Positions 17,917-26,019 of a stretch of DNA of 64,000 bases are shown here, one piece after another. Every line of letters starts with the position of its first letter. Within the stretch, counting starts at the first letter, position 1. The stretch comes from Achromobacter pestifer (GTDB taxonomy: Bacteria > Pseudomonadota > Gammaproteobacteria > Burkholderiales > Burkholderiaceae_B), in assembly GCF_013267355.1 (NCBI RefSeq), contig NZ_CP053985.1, positions 2,852,001 to 2,916,000 on the forward strand, in the 5' to 3' direction. The notes under the pieces were generated by a model. It made no database searches and had not been told where the DNA came from. It was given only the letters and a program-made list of their open reading frames with translations. A program made the position numbers and the translations under genes.

Positions 17917-18305
17917 GGCGAAGCTGCTAGCGTGAAGTCAAGGCGTTAAACAGGAACTCTCGGCGGGGATCGCAACCCTGTCTTGCAACGCCGTCTTGCG
18001 ACGCTTCAATGGGGTTTCCCAGTCTTTGCCGGAGGGTGTTTGCCGCAGGCTGCATGGGCCGCCTGCAGCGGCCGGACGCAGGATTACAGCACAGTCGGGG
18101 GCAGGGGGCAAACCCAGGGTCAACCCTGGGGCCGTAGCCATCCAGATGGCGTCCGTACGCCGTCAAGTATCGGGCGATACCACTATTTGGGGGCGGTTTG
18201 CCAGATTTCAAGAGCGCGATGCGCGCATCTGGATGACAGGCCGTGTGCGGGCTTGCGTCAGAGGGTGGAGAGCCCGCGGCGCGGGCAGCCCACCGGCACT
18301 AGATC
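17917..18305 (-). promoter_or_regulatory. Long non-coding leader before the COG0523 gene
   Basis: These 389 bases between zur and the GTPase gene hold no convincing gene. They contain inverted repeats that would fold in RNA: CCCAGGG with its complement and a four-base loop at 18113-18130, and a CCAGAT...ATCTGG stem enclosing a GCGC pair at about 18205-18235. The short minus-strand open frame within (about 94 codons) has no recognisable domain. No good Zur box is visible here. Reads of the GTPase mRNA probably start in this leader. Confidence 0.45.
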
Positions 18306-18812
18306 TTAATGATGGTGGTGGCCATGGCCCGCGTCCGCAGCGGGCTGTTTCTGCTGGCACTGGGGACACAGCGCGCGGATTTCGGTTTCGTGCGTGGCCA
18401 AGGCATAGCCGGTCTGGGCGACGCGTTCGGCCAGTTGGCGGCTCATGGCGGGGTCGGACACTTCCGCGACCGCGCCGCAGCCCGTACAGACGACGAGCAG
18501 GTCATGGGGCGCGCCGCCCGCGTCGTGGCAGGCGCTCCAGGCGTTGACCGCGTCCAGGCGGTGGATCAGGCCCTCGTCCATCAGGAAGTCCAGGGCGCGG
18601 TACACGGTCGGTGGCGCGGCGCCCGGATGGACGGCGCGCATGGCGTCCAGCAGTTCATAGGCCTTCAGGCTGCGGCCGTGGCGCAGCAGCAGTTCCAGCA
18701 CCTTGCGGCGGATGGGGGTGAGGCGGCGTCCGCGCTGCTCGCACAGCGTTTCGGCGACGCTGAGCTGGGCGCCGACGGTATCGCTGCGAGGGGTGCGGGG
18801 CGGTGCGGACAT
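18306..18812 (-). CDS. zur: Zinc uptake regulator, Fur family
   Basis: This 168-aa Fur-family repressor has the winged helix in the first 85 residues (LTPIRRKVLELL, PPTVYRALDFLMDEGL), then a dimerisation domain with the structural CxxC pairs (VCTGCG and CPQC). The short histidine-rich tail (GHGHHHH) and the spread of His residues favour zinc. Its position, divergent from znu genes with a Zur box between them and followed by a COG0523 gene, identifies it as Zur rather than Fur. It should repress the znu operon when zinc is sufficient. Confidence 0.93.
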   Translation of the reverse strand: MSAPPRTPRSDTVGAQLSVAETLCEQRGRRLTPIRRKVLELLLRHGRSLKAYELLDAMRAVHPGAAPPTVYRALDFLMDEGLIHRLDAVNAWSACHDAGGAPHDLLVVCTGCGAVAEVSDPAMSRQLAERVAQTGYALATHETEIRALCPQCQQKQPAADAGHGHHHH

Positions 18813-18917
18813 GGCTGGCTTTATCTCTATGGAAAACGCGCGCGATGCGCGCGAGATGCCTGGAAGGTAGCAGAAAACATCCAGATGCGGGCGACCGCCG
18901 TGGAATCAAGCCGATTG

Positions 18918-18930
18918 GTTATGATATAAC
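18918..18930. promoter_or_regulatory. Zur box between zur and znu operon
   Basis: The sequence contains the perfect palindrome GTTATGATATAAC, i.e. GTTAT-N3-ATAAC. This is the core of the proteobacterial Zur box (compare GTTATAATATAAC before E. coli znu genes). It lies 45 bp upstream of the first plus-strand start and 106 bp from the zur start, so it can control both directions. Confidence 0.88.
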
Positions 18931-18975
18931 ATAATAAAACTTGGCTATACCGCTTTCCGTCTGCGCATTTCTTCC

Positions 18976-19146
18976 ATGTCTCATTTCACGCTTTTGCCCC
19001 GGCGGCCCGATGCCGCGCCCCGGCAAGACCTCCCGCCGCGTTCCGCCTTCCTGGCTTCCGCCTGGCGCCGCATGGCCGCCGCCCTGGCCGCGGCGGCCGT
19101 CTTGTGGGCCTTGACCGGCTGGGCGCTGGACTGGTGGCCGCGATGA
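18976..19146 (+). CDS. Small membrane protein at head of znu operon
   Basis: This 56-aa open frame starts with ATG 46 bp after the Zur box and overlaps the znuC ATG (ATGA at 19143-19146). The product has a basic, Pro/Arg-rich N-terminal half and one strongly hydrophobic helix (about residues 33-54, ending WALDWWPR). It would be an inner-membrane protein with a cytoplasmic basic head. I do not recognise a family. Its place between operator and znuC and the overlapping stop/start argue that it is translated. It could also be a leader peptide that couples to znuC. Confidence 0.6.
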   Translation: MSHFTLLPRRPDAAPRQDLPPRSAFLASAWRRMAAALAAAAVLWALTGWALDWWPR

Positions 19147-19862
19147 ACGCGCCGGTCACCATCGAGCTGGCCGACGCGTCCTTCGGCTGGCACGGGCATG
19201 CAGCGCTCAAATCGGTGTCGGGGCGTTTTGCCGCGGGCGGCATGACCGCCGTGGTGGGGCCCAATGGCGCGGGCAAGTCCACCTTGATCAAGGGCATCAT
19301 GGGCGTGCTGCGCCCCATGGCCGGCTGCGTGCGCATCAGTGGCGCGGGCCGTTCGGAGCTGGCCTGGCTGCCCCAGGCCGCCGAGCTCGACCGTTCGTTT
19401 CCGGTGTCGGTGCTGGATCTGGTGGCCATGGGCGCCTGGCGCCGCGTGGGGGGATGGCGCCGGTATGCGTACCAGGAACTCGACCGCTGCATGGACGCGC
19501 TGGAGACCGTGGGCATGGCCGACGCGGCCGGACGCGGCGTGGATGCGCTGTCGGGCGGACAGATGCAGCGCGCGCTGTTTGCGCGGATGCTGGTGCAGGA
19601 CGCGCCCGTGTTGCTGCTGGATGAGCCCTTTGCCGCGGTGGACAGCCACACGGCGGACGACCTGATGGCCCTGCTTTGCGGCCTGCACGGGCAGGGCCGC
19701 ACCGTGATCGCGGTGCTGCACGACCTGGATCTGGTGCGCGATCATTTCCCTGAATGCCTGCTGCTGTCCGGTTCGGTGGTGGCTTGGGGCGACACCGAAG
19801 AGACCCTGAACGATGCGCACTTGAAGCGGGCGCGTCAATGGCACGCGGAGAGTCACGCATGA
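19143..19862 (+). CDS. znuC: Zinc ABC transporter ATP-binding protein
   Basis: This 239-aa ATPase powers the zinc/manganese uptake transporter. Walker A is GPNGAGKS (residues 39-46), the signature is in LSGGQMQRALFARML, and Walker B is in LLLDEPFAAVD, followed by the switch His in VLHD. The ATG at 19143 overlaps the small ORF stop; the frame upstream of it contains no start with a better ribosome site. Its stop overlaps the permease gene by 4 bp. Zinc is inferred from the Zur box and the His-rich binding protein. Confidence 0.93.
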   Translation: MNAPVTIELADASFGWHGHAALKSVSGRFAAGGMTAVVGPNGAGKSTLIKGIMGVLRPMAGCVRISGAGRSELAWLPQAAELDRSFPVSVLDLVAMGAWRRVGGWRRYAYQELDRCMDALETVGMADAAGRGVDALSGGQMQRALFARMLVQDAPVLLLDEPFAAVDSHTADDLMALLCGLHGQGRTVIAVLHDLDLVRDHFPECLLLSGSVVAWGDTEETLNDAHLKRARQWHAESHA

Positions 19863-20725
19863 GCCTGGCGCAATGGGTGCTGTCGCCCTTCCTGGACTAC
19901 GGCTTCATGCGGCGCGCGCTGGCTGGCGCCTGCGCCCTGTCGCTGGGCGCCGCGCCGCTGGGCGTGTTCCTGGTGCTGCGGCGCATGAGCCTGATGGGCG
20001 ATGCCATGTCGCACGCCATCCTGCCCGGCGTGGCGGCGGGCTTTCTGCTGGCCGGCCTGTCGCTGGGCGCGATGATGCTGGGCGGCATCGCCACGGGGCT
20101 GGCCGTGGCACTGCTGGCGGGGCTGGTGGCGCGGCTGACGCCGCTGCGCGAGGACGCCAGCTTTGCCGCGTTCTATCTGATATCGCTGGGGCTGGGCGTG
20201 CTGCTGGTGTCGCTGCGGGGCTCCAACATGGATCTGCTGCACGTGCTGTTCGGCACGGTGCTGGGGCTGGACGACGCGGCATTGCTGCTGGTCACGGCCA
20301 CGGCCAGCGTGACCCTCTTGGCGCTGGCCGCGATCTACCGGCTGCTGGTGGCCGAATGCCTGGATCCGGGTTTCCTGCGCGCCAGCGGCGGCGGCGGGGG
20401 CTGGGTCCACATGGGTTTCCTGGTGCTGGTGGTGGTGAACCTGGTGGCGGGCTTCCAGGTGCTGGGCACCTTGATGGTGGTCGGCATCATGATGCTGCCC
20501 GCCGCCGCCGCGCGCTTCTGGGTCCGCTCGGCCGCCCGCCAGATCCCGCTGGCCGCGGGCCTGGGCGTGGTGGCCTCAGCGGCCGGCCTGCTCATTTCGT
20601 ACCACTTCAATGTGCCGGCCTCGCCCGCGATCATCCTGGCGGCGGGCGCCTGCTACCTGTTTTCCATCGTGGGCGGCCCGCAAGGCGGGCTGCTGCCGGC
20701 GCGGCGCCGCATGCGCCGGGCCTGA
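19859..20725 (+). CDS. znuB: Zinc ABC transporter permease
   Basis: This 288-aa membrane protein of the ABC-3 family has about eight or nine helices, starting near residue 17. Typical segments are LVLRRMSLMGDAMSHAILPG, the family signature around helix 2 and 3, and LMVVGIMMLPAAAARFW. It forms the channel for Zn(II) together with ZnuC. Start ATG 19859 overlaps the znuC stop. The DxxDD-like acidic region and the Ser/His pattern are unremarkable for the family. Confidence 0.93.
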   Translation: MSLAQWVLSPFLDYGFMRRALAGACALSLGAAPLGVFLVLRRMSLMGDAMSHAILPGVAAGFLLAGLSLGAMMLGGIATGLAVALLAGLVARLTPLREDASFAAFYLISLGLGVLLVSLRGSNMDLLHVLFGTVLGLDDAALLLVTATASVTLLALAAIYRLLVAECLDPGFLRASGGGGGWVHMGFLVLVVVNLVAGFQVLGTLMVVGIMMLPAAAARFWVRSAARQIPLAAGLGVVASAAGLLISYHFNVPASPAIILAAGACYLFSIVGGPQGGLLPARRRMRRA

Positions 20726-20747
20726 CTCATCCTATAGGAGATACGCC

Positions 20748-21710
20748 ATGCGTTTCCATCCCCTGGCGCGCCGCCGCGCGCTGCTCGCCATGGCAGGCCT
20801 GTGCCTGTCGGCGCTGTTCGGAACCGCGCAGGCCGCCGAGCCGCTGAAGGCCGTGGCCAGCTTTTCCATCCTGGGCGACATCGTGCGGGAAGTCGGCGGC
20901 GCCGACGTCAGCGTGGCCACGCTGGTGGGGCCCGACGGTGATGCGCACGAATACGAGCCGACGCCGGGCGATGCCAAGAAGCTGGCCACCGCGCGGGTGC
21001 TGTTCGTCAACGGCCTGGATTTCGAGACCTGGATGCCGCGCCTGGCGAAGGCGTCGGGCTTTGCCGGCGCCACCGTGGCCGCGTCCCAGGGCGTGAAGCC
21101 GCGCACGTTCGCGGGCGGCGGGCATGATGATGACCACGACCACGACCACGACCACGACCATGGACATGGCCATCATCACAGCGGCGCCGATCCGCATGCA
21201 TGGCAGAACCTGGCCAATGGCGTCATCTACGCCCACAATGTGGCCGAAGGACTGGCCGCTGCCGACCCCGAGCATGCCGACGCCTACCGCCAGCGCGCCC
21301 AAGCCTACATCGCGCGCCTGAAGGCGCTGGACGTCCAGGTCCGCAAGACCTTCGCCGCGATTCCGGCCGAGCGCCGCAAGATCGTGACCTCGCACGATGC
21401 CTTCGGCTACTTCGGCGACGCCTACGGCGTGACGTTCATCCCCGCGATGGGCGTGTCCACGGATGCGGAGCCCGCGGCCGGCGAGGTGGCGCGCATCATC
21501 GAACAGGTCAAACGCGAGCGCGTGCCGGCGGTGTTCGTGGAGAACATCAGCAGCCCCAAACTGGTCCAGCAGATCTCCCGCGAAACCGGCGCCAAGGTGG
21601 GTGGTACGCTTTATTCCGATGCCCTGTCCAAGCCCGGACAGCCCGGCGCCATCTATCTGGAAATGTTTGAATGGAACGCACGTCAGCTTGCCGCGGCCAT
21701 GCAGCCCTGA
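20748..21710 (+). CDS. znuA: Zinc-binding periplasmic protein of ABC transporter
   Basis: This 320-aa cluster-A1 solute-binding protein has a signal peptide ending near AQAAE. Metal ligands are expected at the His in GDAHEYEPTPGD, in SGADPHAWQNL, and in SHDAFGYF, plus an acidic residue near the C terminus. Between residues 123 and 147 is a His/Asp loop (HDHDHDHDHGHGHHH), the zinc-specific feature absent from manganese-specific relatives. An AGGAG-like ribosome site precedes the ATG at 20748. It overlaps the following gene by 40 bp. Confidence 0.93.
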   Translation: MRFHPLARRRALLAMAGLCLSALFGTAQAAEPLKAVASFSILGDIVREVGGADVSVATLVGPDGDAHEYEPTPGDAKKLATARVLFVNGLDFETWMPRLAKASGFAGATVAASQGVKPRTFAGGGHDDDHDHDHDHDHGHGHHHSGADPHAWQNLANGVIYAHNVAEGLAAADPEHADAYRQRAQAYIARLKALDVQVRKTFAAIPAERRKIVTSHDAFGYFGDAYGVTFIPAMGVSTDAEPAAGEVARIIEQVKRERVPAVFVENISSPKLVQQISRETGAKVGGTLYSDALSKPGQPGAIYLEMFEWNARQLAAAMQP

Positions 21711-22354
21711 CCGCGGCGGCGATGCTGCTGGCGGCGGGCGCCGCCAGCGCGCACCCGCATATGTGGATCGATGCCCGCGCGGTGATCGATATCGATGGAC
21801 AGCAGCGCATCACGGCGCTGCGGCAGGTCTGGATGTTTGATGAGATGTTCGGCGCCTACGCCACGCAGGGATTGAAAAAGGGCAAGAACGGCTCGCTGTC
21901 TGCCGAAACCTTGCAGGGCATGGCGCAGGACTGGATGCGGGCGCTGGGCGAGCCGATCTCGCACTACTTCACCCGCGTCACCGTGGACGGCAAGACAGCG
22001 GTCTTCGCGGCCCCGCGCGATGCGCGCGTCGACTGGAATCCGAAGACCACGCGGCTGACGCTGTCCTTCACTTTGCCGCTGGCCACGCCCGTGGCGCCGG
22101 GTGCCGCCGGCGCGCAGGTGGACATCTACGATCCCACCTATTTCGTGGCCTACGCCTTTGATGAAAGCGGCGCGGTATCGCTGGGCGGGCAGGACGCCCG
22201 GGCCTGCACCTCCGCCTACCGCAAGCCCAAGGAACTGGATTGGAAAACCATGCAGCAACTGGCCGCGATCCCGGCCGACCCGGACGCCTTGCCGGACGAG
22301 CTTTTCGCCATCACCAAGGGGCTGACGCACCGCATCGAGGTGCGCTGCCCGTAG
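21671..22354 (+). CDS. DUF1007 periplasmic protein
   Basis: This 227-aa protein has a signal peptide (cleavage near AASAHPH) followed by the DUF1007 pattern HPHMWIDARAVIDIDG, then MFDEMFGAYA, YFTRVTVDGKTAVF, and a C-terminal LDWKTMQQLAAI. DUF1007 proteins are annotated as periplasmic components of metal-transport systems and are often followed by NicO-family transporters, as here. The gene starts 40 bp inside znuA, which suggests coupling. The metal it handles is unknown, though zinc is implied by the operon. Confidence 0.85.
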   Translation: MERTSACRGHAALTAAAMLLAAGAASAHPHMWIDARAVIDIDGQQRITALRQVWMFDEMFGAYATQGLKKGKNGSLSAETLQGMAQDWMRALGEPISHYFTRVTVDGKTAVFAAPRDARVDWNPKTTRLTLSFTLPLATPVAPGAAGAQVDIYDPTYFVAYAFDESGAVSLGGQDARACTSAYRKPKELDWKTMQQLAAIPADPDALPDELFAITKGLTHRIEVRCP

Positions 22355-23331
22355 CGCTTGCGCTGTTGGCCGTGCTGCTGCTGGGCGGCGTGGGTGCGGC
22401 CGCGGCCCAGGGCGCGCATCCCTTCGGGGTTCCGGAGAGCGGCGCGGGCATGGGCGGGCCGGGCTGGCTGGCTGGCTTCTTCGGTCAGGTGTCGGCCTGG
22501 CAAAGCCATTTCTATCGCCAACTGACGGGCGCGGTGCGCGCCTGGCAGGCCGATGGCGGCGCGGCCTGGGCCTTGATCGGGCTGTCTTTCGCCTACGGCG
22601 TGTTCCATGCGCTGGGGCCCGGGCATGGCAAGGCGGTGATCTCTTCCTACGTGCTGGCCAATCGTCAGACCGCGCGCAACGGCGCGCTGCTGGCGCTGGC
22701 GTCCGCGCTGATCCAGGCGCTGGTGGCGATCGCGCTGGTGGCCGTGCTGGCGCTGATCTTCAACGCCACCGCGGCAACGATGAACAACGCCACGCGCTGG
22801 CTGGAGCTCGGCTCCTATGCGTTGGTGACCTTGCTGGGCGCGTGGCTGGTGTGGGTCAAGGCTATCCGTCCGCTGTTGCGGACCCGGGCAGGACGTGCGG
22901 CCGAGGGGGCCATGCTTGATCACGGCCATGGGCATGGACACGGCCACGATTGCGGCTGCGGCCACGCGCATGCGCCCGCGTCAGAGCAGGTCTCGGGTCC
23001 GCTGAATTGGCGCCGCGCGGGAACGGCGATCCTGGCCGTGGGTTTGCGCCCCTGCAGCGGCGCGCTGATCGTGCTGGTGTTCGCCCTGGCGCAGGGTTTC
23101 TTCCTGGCGGGCGTGGCCTCGGCCCTGGCGATGGGCTTGGGTACCGGGCTGACGGTGGCGGCGCTGGCCTGCCTGGCGGTCGCGGCCGGCGGCGCGGCCA
23201 CGCGCATCGGCAGCCGCCTGTCCAGCGCCGGCGCGGCGCGGCTGCGTTACGGCGTGGAAGCGCTGGCGGCATTGGCCGTGTTGTTGCTGGGCGTGATGTT
23301 GTTGGGCGGCGTGATCGCTGGAGGCGGCTAG
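22240..23331 (+). CDS. NicO/RcnA-family metal transporter
   Basis: The product has at least six membrane helices and belongs to the NicO (nickel/cobalt efflux or uptake) family. Family motifs include YGVFHALGPGHGK in an early helix and LAVGLRPCSGALIVLVF later, with a cytoplasmic His-rich loop (DHGHGHGHGHDCGCGHAHA) between them. The start is uncertain: ATG 22240 gives 363 aa but overlaps DUF1007 by 115 bp in another frame and begins with an unlikely polar stretch. A non-ATG start near 22345-22372 would give a signal-like start (LALLAVLLLGGVGAAAAQG). It ends the zinc operon. Confidence 0.85.
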   Translation: MENHAATGRDPGRPGRLAGRAFRHHQGADAPHRGALPVALALLAVLLLGGVGAAAAQGAHPFGVPESGAGMGGPGWLAGFFGQVSAWQSHFYRQLTGAVRAWQADGGAAWALIGLSFAYGVFHALGPGHGKAVISSYVLANRQTARNGALLALASALIQALVAIALVAVLALIFNATAATMNNATRWLELGSYALVTLLGAWLVWVKAIRPLLRTRAGRAAEGAMLDHGHGHGHGHDCGCGHAHAPASEQVSGPLNWRRAGTAILAVGLRPCSGALIVLVFALAQGFFLAGVASALAMGLGTGLTVAALACLAVAAGGAATRIGSRLSSAGAARLRYGVEALAALAVLLLGVMLLGGVIAGGG

Positions 23332-23366
23332 GGGCCAGCCGAGCGGGCTTGAGTATCCGTTTTCGC

Positions 23367-23392
23367 TGAACGCGCCGGACCCGGCGCGTTCA
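23367..23392. terminator. Hairpin between nicO-like gene and xerC
   Basis: A perfect 11-bp stem with a GACC loop lies at the junction of two convergent genes and overlaps the xerC stop codon. T-rich bases flank it only weakly. Confidence 0.6.
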
Positions 23393-24385
23393 GGATTTGC
23401 GTCCGGCCCGAGGATGCGCCTGATCGTAGGCGCGGGCCAGGTGCTGGAAGTCCAGCCGCGTGTAGATCTGGGTGGTGGAGATATTGGCGTGGCCCAGCAT
23501 TTCCTGCACGGCGCGCAGATCCTGCGCCGACTGCAGCACGTGGCTGGCGAAGCTGTGGCGCAGCACGTGCGGATGCACGTGCGTGGGCACGCCGGCCTGT
23601 TGCGCGATGCGCGCCAGTTGCAGCTGCACCACGCGTGGCGAGATGCGGCGTCCGCGCGCGCCCAGGAACAGCGCGGCCGCGTCTTCGGGCTGCGCCGTGA
23701 AGGGCGCCAGCTGCGACCGTACCGCGATCCATTTGCGCAGGGCCTCCAGCGCGGCCTGGCCCACGGGCACCGAGCGGCGCTTGCCGCCCTTGCCCAACAC
23801 GGTGACCTCGGCCTCTTCCAGGCTCAGCCAGCCGCGCGATTCGTAACTGCCGGAACGTTCATAGCGCAGATCCAGCCCGACCAGCTCCGACAGCCGCAGG
23901 CCGCTGGAATAGAGCAGTTCGAGCATGGCCTGGTCGCGCAGCGCGGCGGGTTCGGTCGCCACTTGCGCGGGGGCGCGGTCCAGCAGGGCCTGGGTCTGTT
24001 CCACCGACAGGGCTTTGGGCAGGCCGCGCGGCGCCTTGGGGGCGCGCACGCCGGCCACGGGATTGCCGGCCAGTTCGATCGCCGGCGCCCACCATTGATA
24101 GAAGCCGCGCCAGGCGGCCAGGGTGCGCGCCAGGCTGCGCGGCCCGCGGCCCTGGGCGTGCAGGCGCGCCACGAATTGGCGGATGTGGCCGTTGCCGATC
24201 TTGTCCAGCGGCAGCTTGGCGTTAGCGGCAAGCTCGCGCAGGAAATGCAGTTCGCGGCGGTAGCCGTCCAGCGTGTGGGGCGAGTAACGCCGGTTGGTTT
24301 CCAGATGGCGCAGCCAGGCGCTCATCGCGTCCGGCAGGGGCGTTTCGGGCGGTGCCGCGTCTAGCGCTTGCGTGGTTTTCGGCAT
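23390..24385 (-). CDS. xerC: Tyrosine recombinase XerC
   Basis: This 331-aa site-specific recombinase resolves chromosome dimers at dif together with XerD. It has the N-terminal core-binding domain (about 18-100) and the C-terminal catalytic domain. The catalytic residues are visible: Arg in SGLRLSELVGLDL, Lys in VLGKGGKRRSVPV, His-x-x-Arg in HVLRHSFASH, His in GHANISTTQ, and the nucleophile Tyr in QIYTRLD. ATG 24385 is chosen; the 115 in-frame codons upstream overlap DUF484. DUF484 and dapF follow the same order as in many gammaproteobacteria (dapF-DUF484-xerC). Confidence 0.94.
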   Translation of the reverse strand: MPKTTQALDAAPPETPLPDAMSAWLRHLETNRRYSPHTLDGYRRELHFLRELAANAKLPLDKIGNGHIRQFVARLHAQGRGPRSLARTLAAWRGFYQWWAPAIELAGNPVAGVRAPKAPRGLPKALSVEQTQALLDRAPAQVATEPAALRDQAMLELLYSSGLRLSELVGLDLRYERSGSYESRGWLSLEEAEVTVLGKGGKRRSVPVGQAALEALRKWIAVRSQLAPFTAQPEDAAALFLGARGRRISPRVVQLQLARIAQQAGVPTHVHPHVLRHSFASHVLQSAQDLRAVQEMLGHANISTTQIYTRLDFQHLARAYDQAHPRAGRKS

Positions 24386-24405
24386 GGCGTCCGCCCGTGT
24401 CGCCG

Positions 24406-25083
24406 CTAGGCCTTGGGCGAGGCCGGATTCAGGCGATGCAGCGCCGCCGAAGCCAGCTGGCCGATGGATTCCAGGAAGGTTGTGCCCATTTCGGGCGTGA
24501 AGCGTTCGGCGTCGTCCGAGCCCAGCACCAGCAGGCCGACGGCGGCGCCGTCCGCTTCCAGGCGCAGGGGCACCAGCGCCAGCGACTTGGGCTTGGCGTC
24601 GAGCCAGCCGGCCGCTTCGAATTCGGTGTCGGTGCCGCAGTACGGCGTCTTCAGGCTGTCGGTGAAGGCGCGCATGTCTTGCGTGACGGGTTCGCCATAG
24701 CCGGTCGCCGGCAGCTCCGACAGGTCCCACAAGCGCAGCGCCACGTGGTTCAGCTCGAACTGTTCAGCCAGCCCCAGGGCGATTTCGCCCGGCACATGCT
24801 GCGGATCGCACTCGGACAGCAGGCGGCAGCACCATTTGGCCACGTGCGTGCCGATGCTTTCGTTGGCGGTGGCGTTGCGCACGAGTTCGTTCAGGCGCCA
24901 TTCGAGTTCGCGGTTGCGTTCGCGCAGCGTCAGGATCTGGCGTTCGCCCAGCGAAATGGCGCGCGAGCCGTGCGGGTGCGGCACCTGCAGGGTGGCGAAG
25001 ACGTCCGCGTGGTCGTCGAAGAAGCCAGGGTTCTCTTGCAGGAAACCGGCGATGTCGTGAGCGGTAAAAGCGGTATCAGTCAT
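24406..25083 (-). CDS. DUF484 family protein (GAF-like)
   Basis: This 225-aa protein matches DUF484, a GAF-related fold family with no settled function. The N terminus has VxxFLxxNPxFFDDHxDVFxTLxVPHPHG-type spacing (FLQENPGFFDDHADVFATL), then a short coiled segment (ILTLRERNRELEWRLNELV) and a C-terminal GAF-like part containing LVPLRLEADGAAVGLLVLGS. The dapF-DUF484-xerC order is widely conserved, and the genes here are nearly contiguous with 3-bp and 20-bp gaps. Confidence 0.9.
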   Translation of the reverse strand: MTDTAFTAHDIAGFLQENPGFFDDHADVFATLQVPHPHGSRAISLGERQILTLRERNRELEWRLNELVRNATANESIGTHVAKWCCRLLSECDPQHVPGEIALGLAEQFELNHVALRLWDLSELPATGYGEPVTQDMRAFTDSLKTPYCGTDTEFEAAGWLDAKPKSLALVPLRLEADGAAVGLLVLGSDDAERFTPEMGTTFLESIGQLASAALHRLNPASPKA

Positions 25084-25086
25084 GGC

Positions 25087-25980
25087 TTATCGGTTCAGCC
25101 CCATGGAGAAGACGAGCTTGTCGATATCGACCTGCCCCGTGAAAACGGACTCGGCCGGGCCGGTCATGCGCAGTTGTTCGCCGTTCCAGGCGACGGTCAG
25201 CACGCCGCCGCGCGCTTGCACGCGCACCGGCGAGTCCAGCAGGCCGCGGCGGATGCCGGCCGCGACGGCGGCGCAGGCGCCGGTGCCGCAGGCCAGGGTT
25301 TCGCCGGCGCCGCGTTCGAACACGCGCAGGCGGATGTTGTTGCGATCCACGATCTGCATGAAGCCGGCGTTGACGCGGCGTGGAAAGCGCGGATGGGTTT
25401 CGATCAAGGGGCCCAGGACGGACACGGGTGCGGTGTCGACGTCGTCCACGATCTGCACGGCGTGCGGATTGGAAATCGCCACGGCGGACAGCGCGACCGT
25501 GCGCGGCAGGCCGGCGGGTGCATCCAGCTCCAGTTCCCACAGCGTGTCCTGGCCTTGGACGCACGCGGCCAGGCCGGCGGTGTCGAACGGCAGGGCCTCG
25601 GGCTCGAAGCGCGTGCTGCCCATTTCGACGGTGACCTGTTCGTCGTCGCCTTGGTCCAGCACCAGGATGCCGGTGGCGATCTCGGCGCGCAGCGGGTTGC
25701 GGTCGGACAGGCCTTGCTCGTGCACGAAGCGCACGAAGCAGCGCGCGCCGTTGCCGCAGTGTTCGACCTCGCTGCCGTCGGAATTGAAAATGCGATAGCG
25801 GAAATCCGCGTCGGGCCGGGTGGCGCGTTCGACCAGGAGGATCTGGTCGGCGCCGATGCCGAAATGCCGGTCGCCCAAGGCGCGGGCGCGCTCGGGCGTC
25901 ATGTCGATGGTCTGGCGGACCCCGTCGAGCACGACGAAATCGTTGCCCGCGCCATGCATTTTGGTGAAGTTCCAGTTCAT
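25087..25980 (-). CDS. dapF: Diaminopimelate epimerase
   Basis: This 297-aa PLP-independent epimerase converts LL- to meso-diaminopimelate for lysine and peptidoglycan synthesis. The two catalytic cysteines are present: C75 in EHCGNGARC and the second in [10 protein letters not shown]. The N-terminal [16 protein letters not shown] is diagnostic. MNWNF at 25980 is the usual start; an ATG six codons further upstream (25998) is also in frame. Confidence 0.96.
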   Translation of the reverse strand: MNWNFTKMHGAGNDFVVLDGVRQTIDMTPERARALGDRHFGIGADQILLVERATRPDADFRYRIFNSDGSEVEHCGNGARCFVRFVHEQGLSDRNPLRAEIATGILVLDQGDDEQVTVEMGSTRFEPEALPFDTAGLAACVQGQDTLWELELDAPAGLPRTVALSAVAISNPHAVQIVDDVDTAPVSVLGPLIETHPRFPRRVNAGFMQIVDRNNIRLRVFERGAGETLACGTGACAAVAAGIRRGLLDSPVRVQARGGVLTVAWNGEQLRMTGPAESVFTGQVDIDKLVFSMGLNR

Positions 25981-26019
25981 CACTGGATTATCGCCCATAT
26001 TGGGGCGCGAGCCGCGGAC

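Noticed and set aside
17927..18211. 94-codon minus-strand frame in the COG0523 leader, and a possible cobalamin riboswitch there
   Set aside because: The frame has no domain or ribosome site, and the region lacks the conserved B12-box elements; only loose pieces resemble them.
23390..24385. Integrase of a mobile element
   Set aside because: The tyrosine recombinase lies in the conserved dapF-DUF484-xerC order and matches XerC; there is no att site or cargo.
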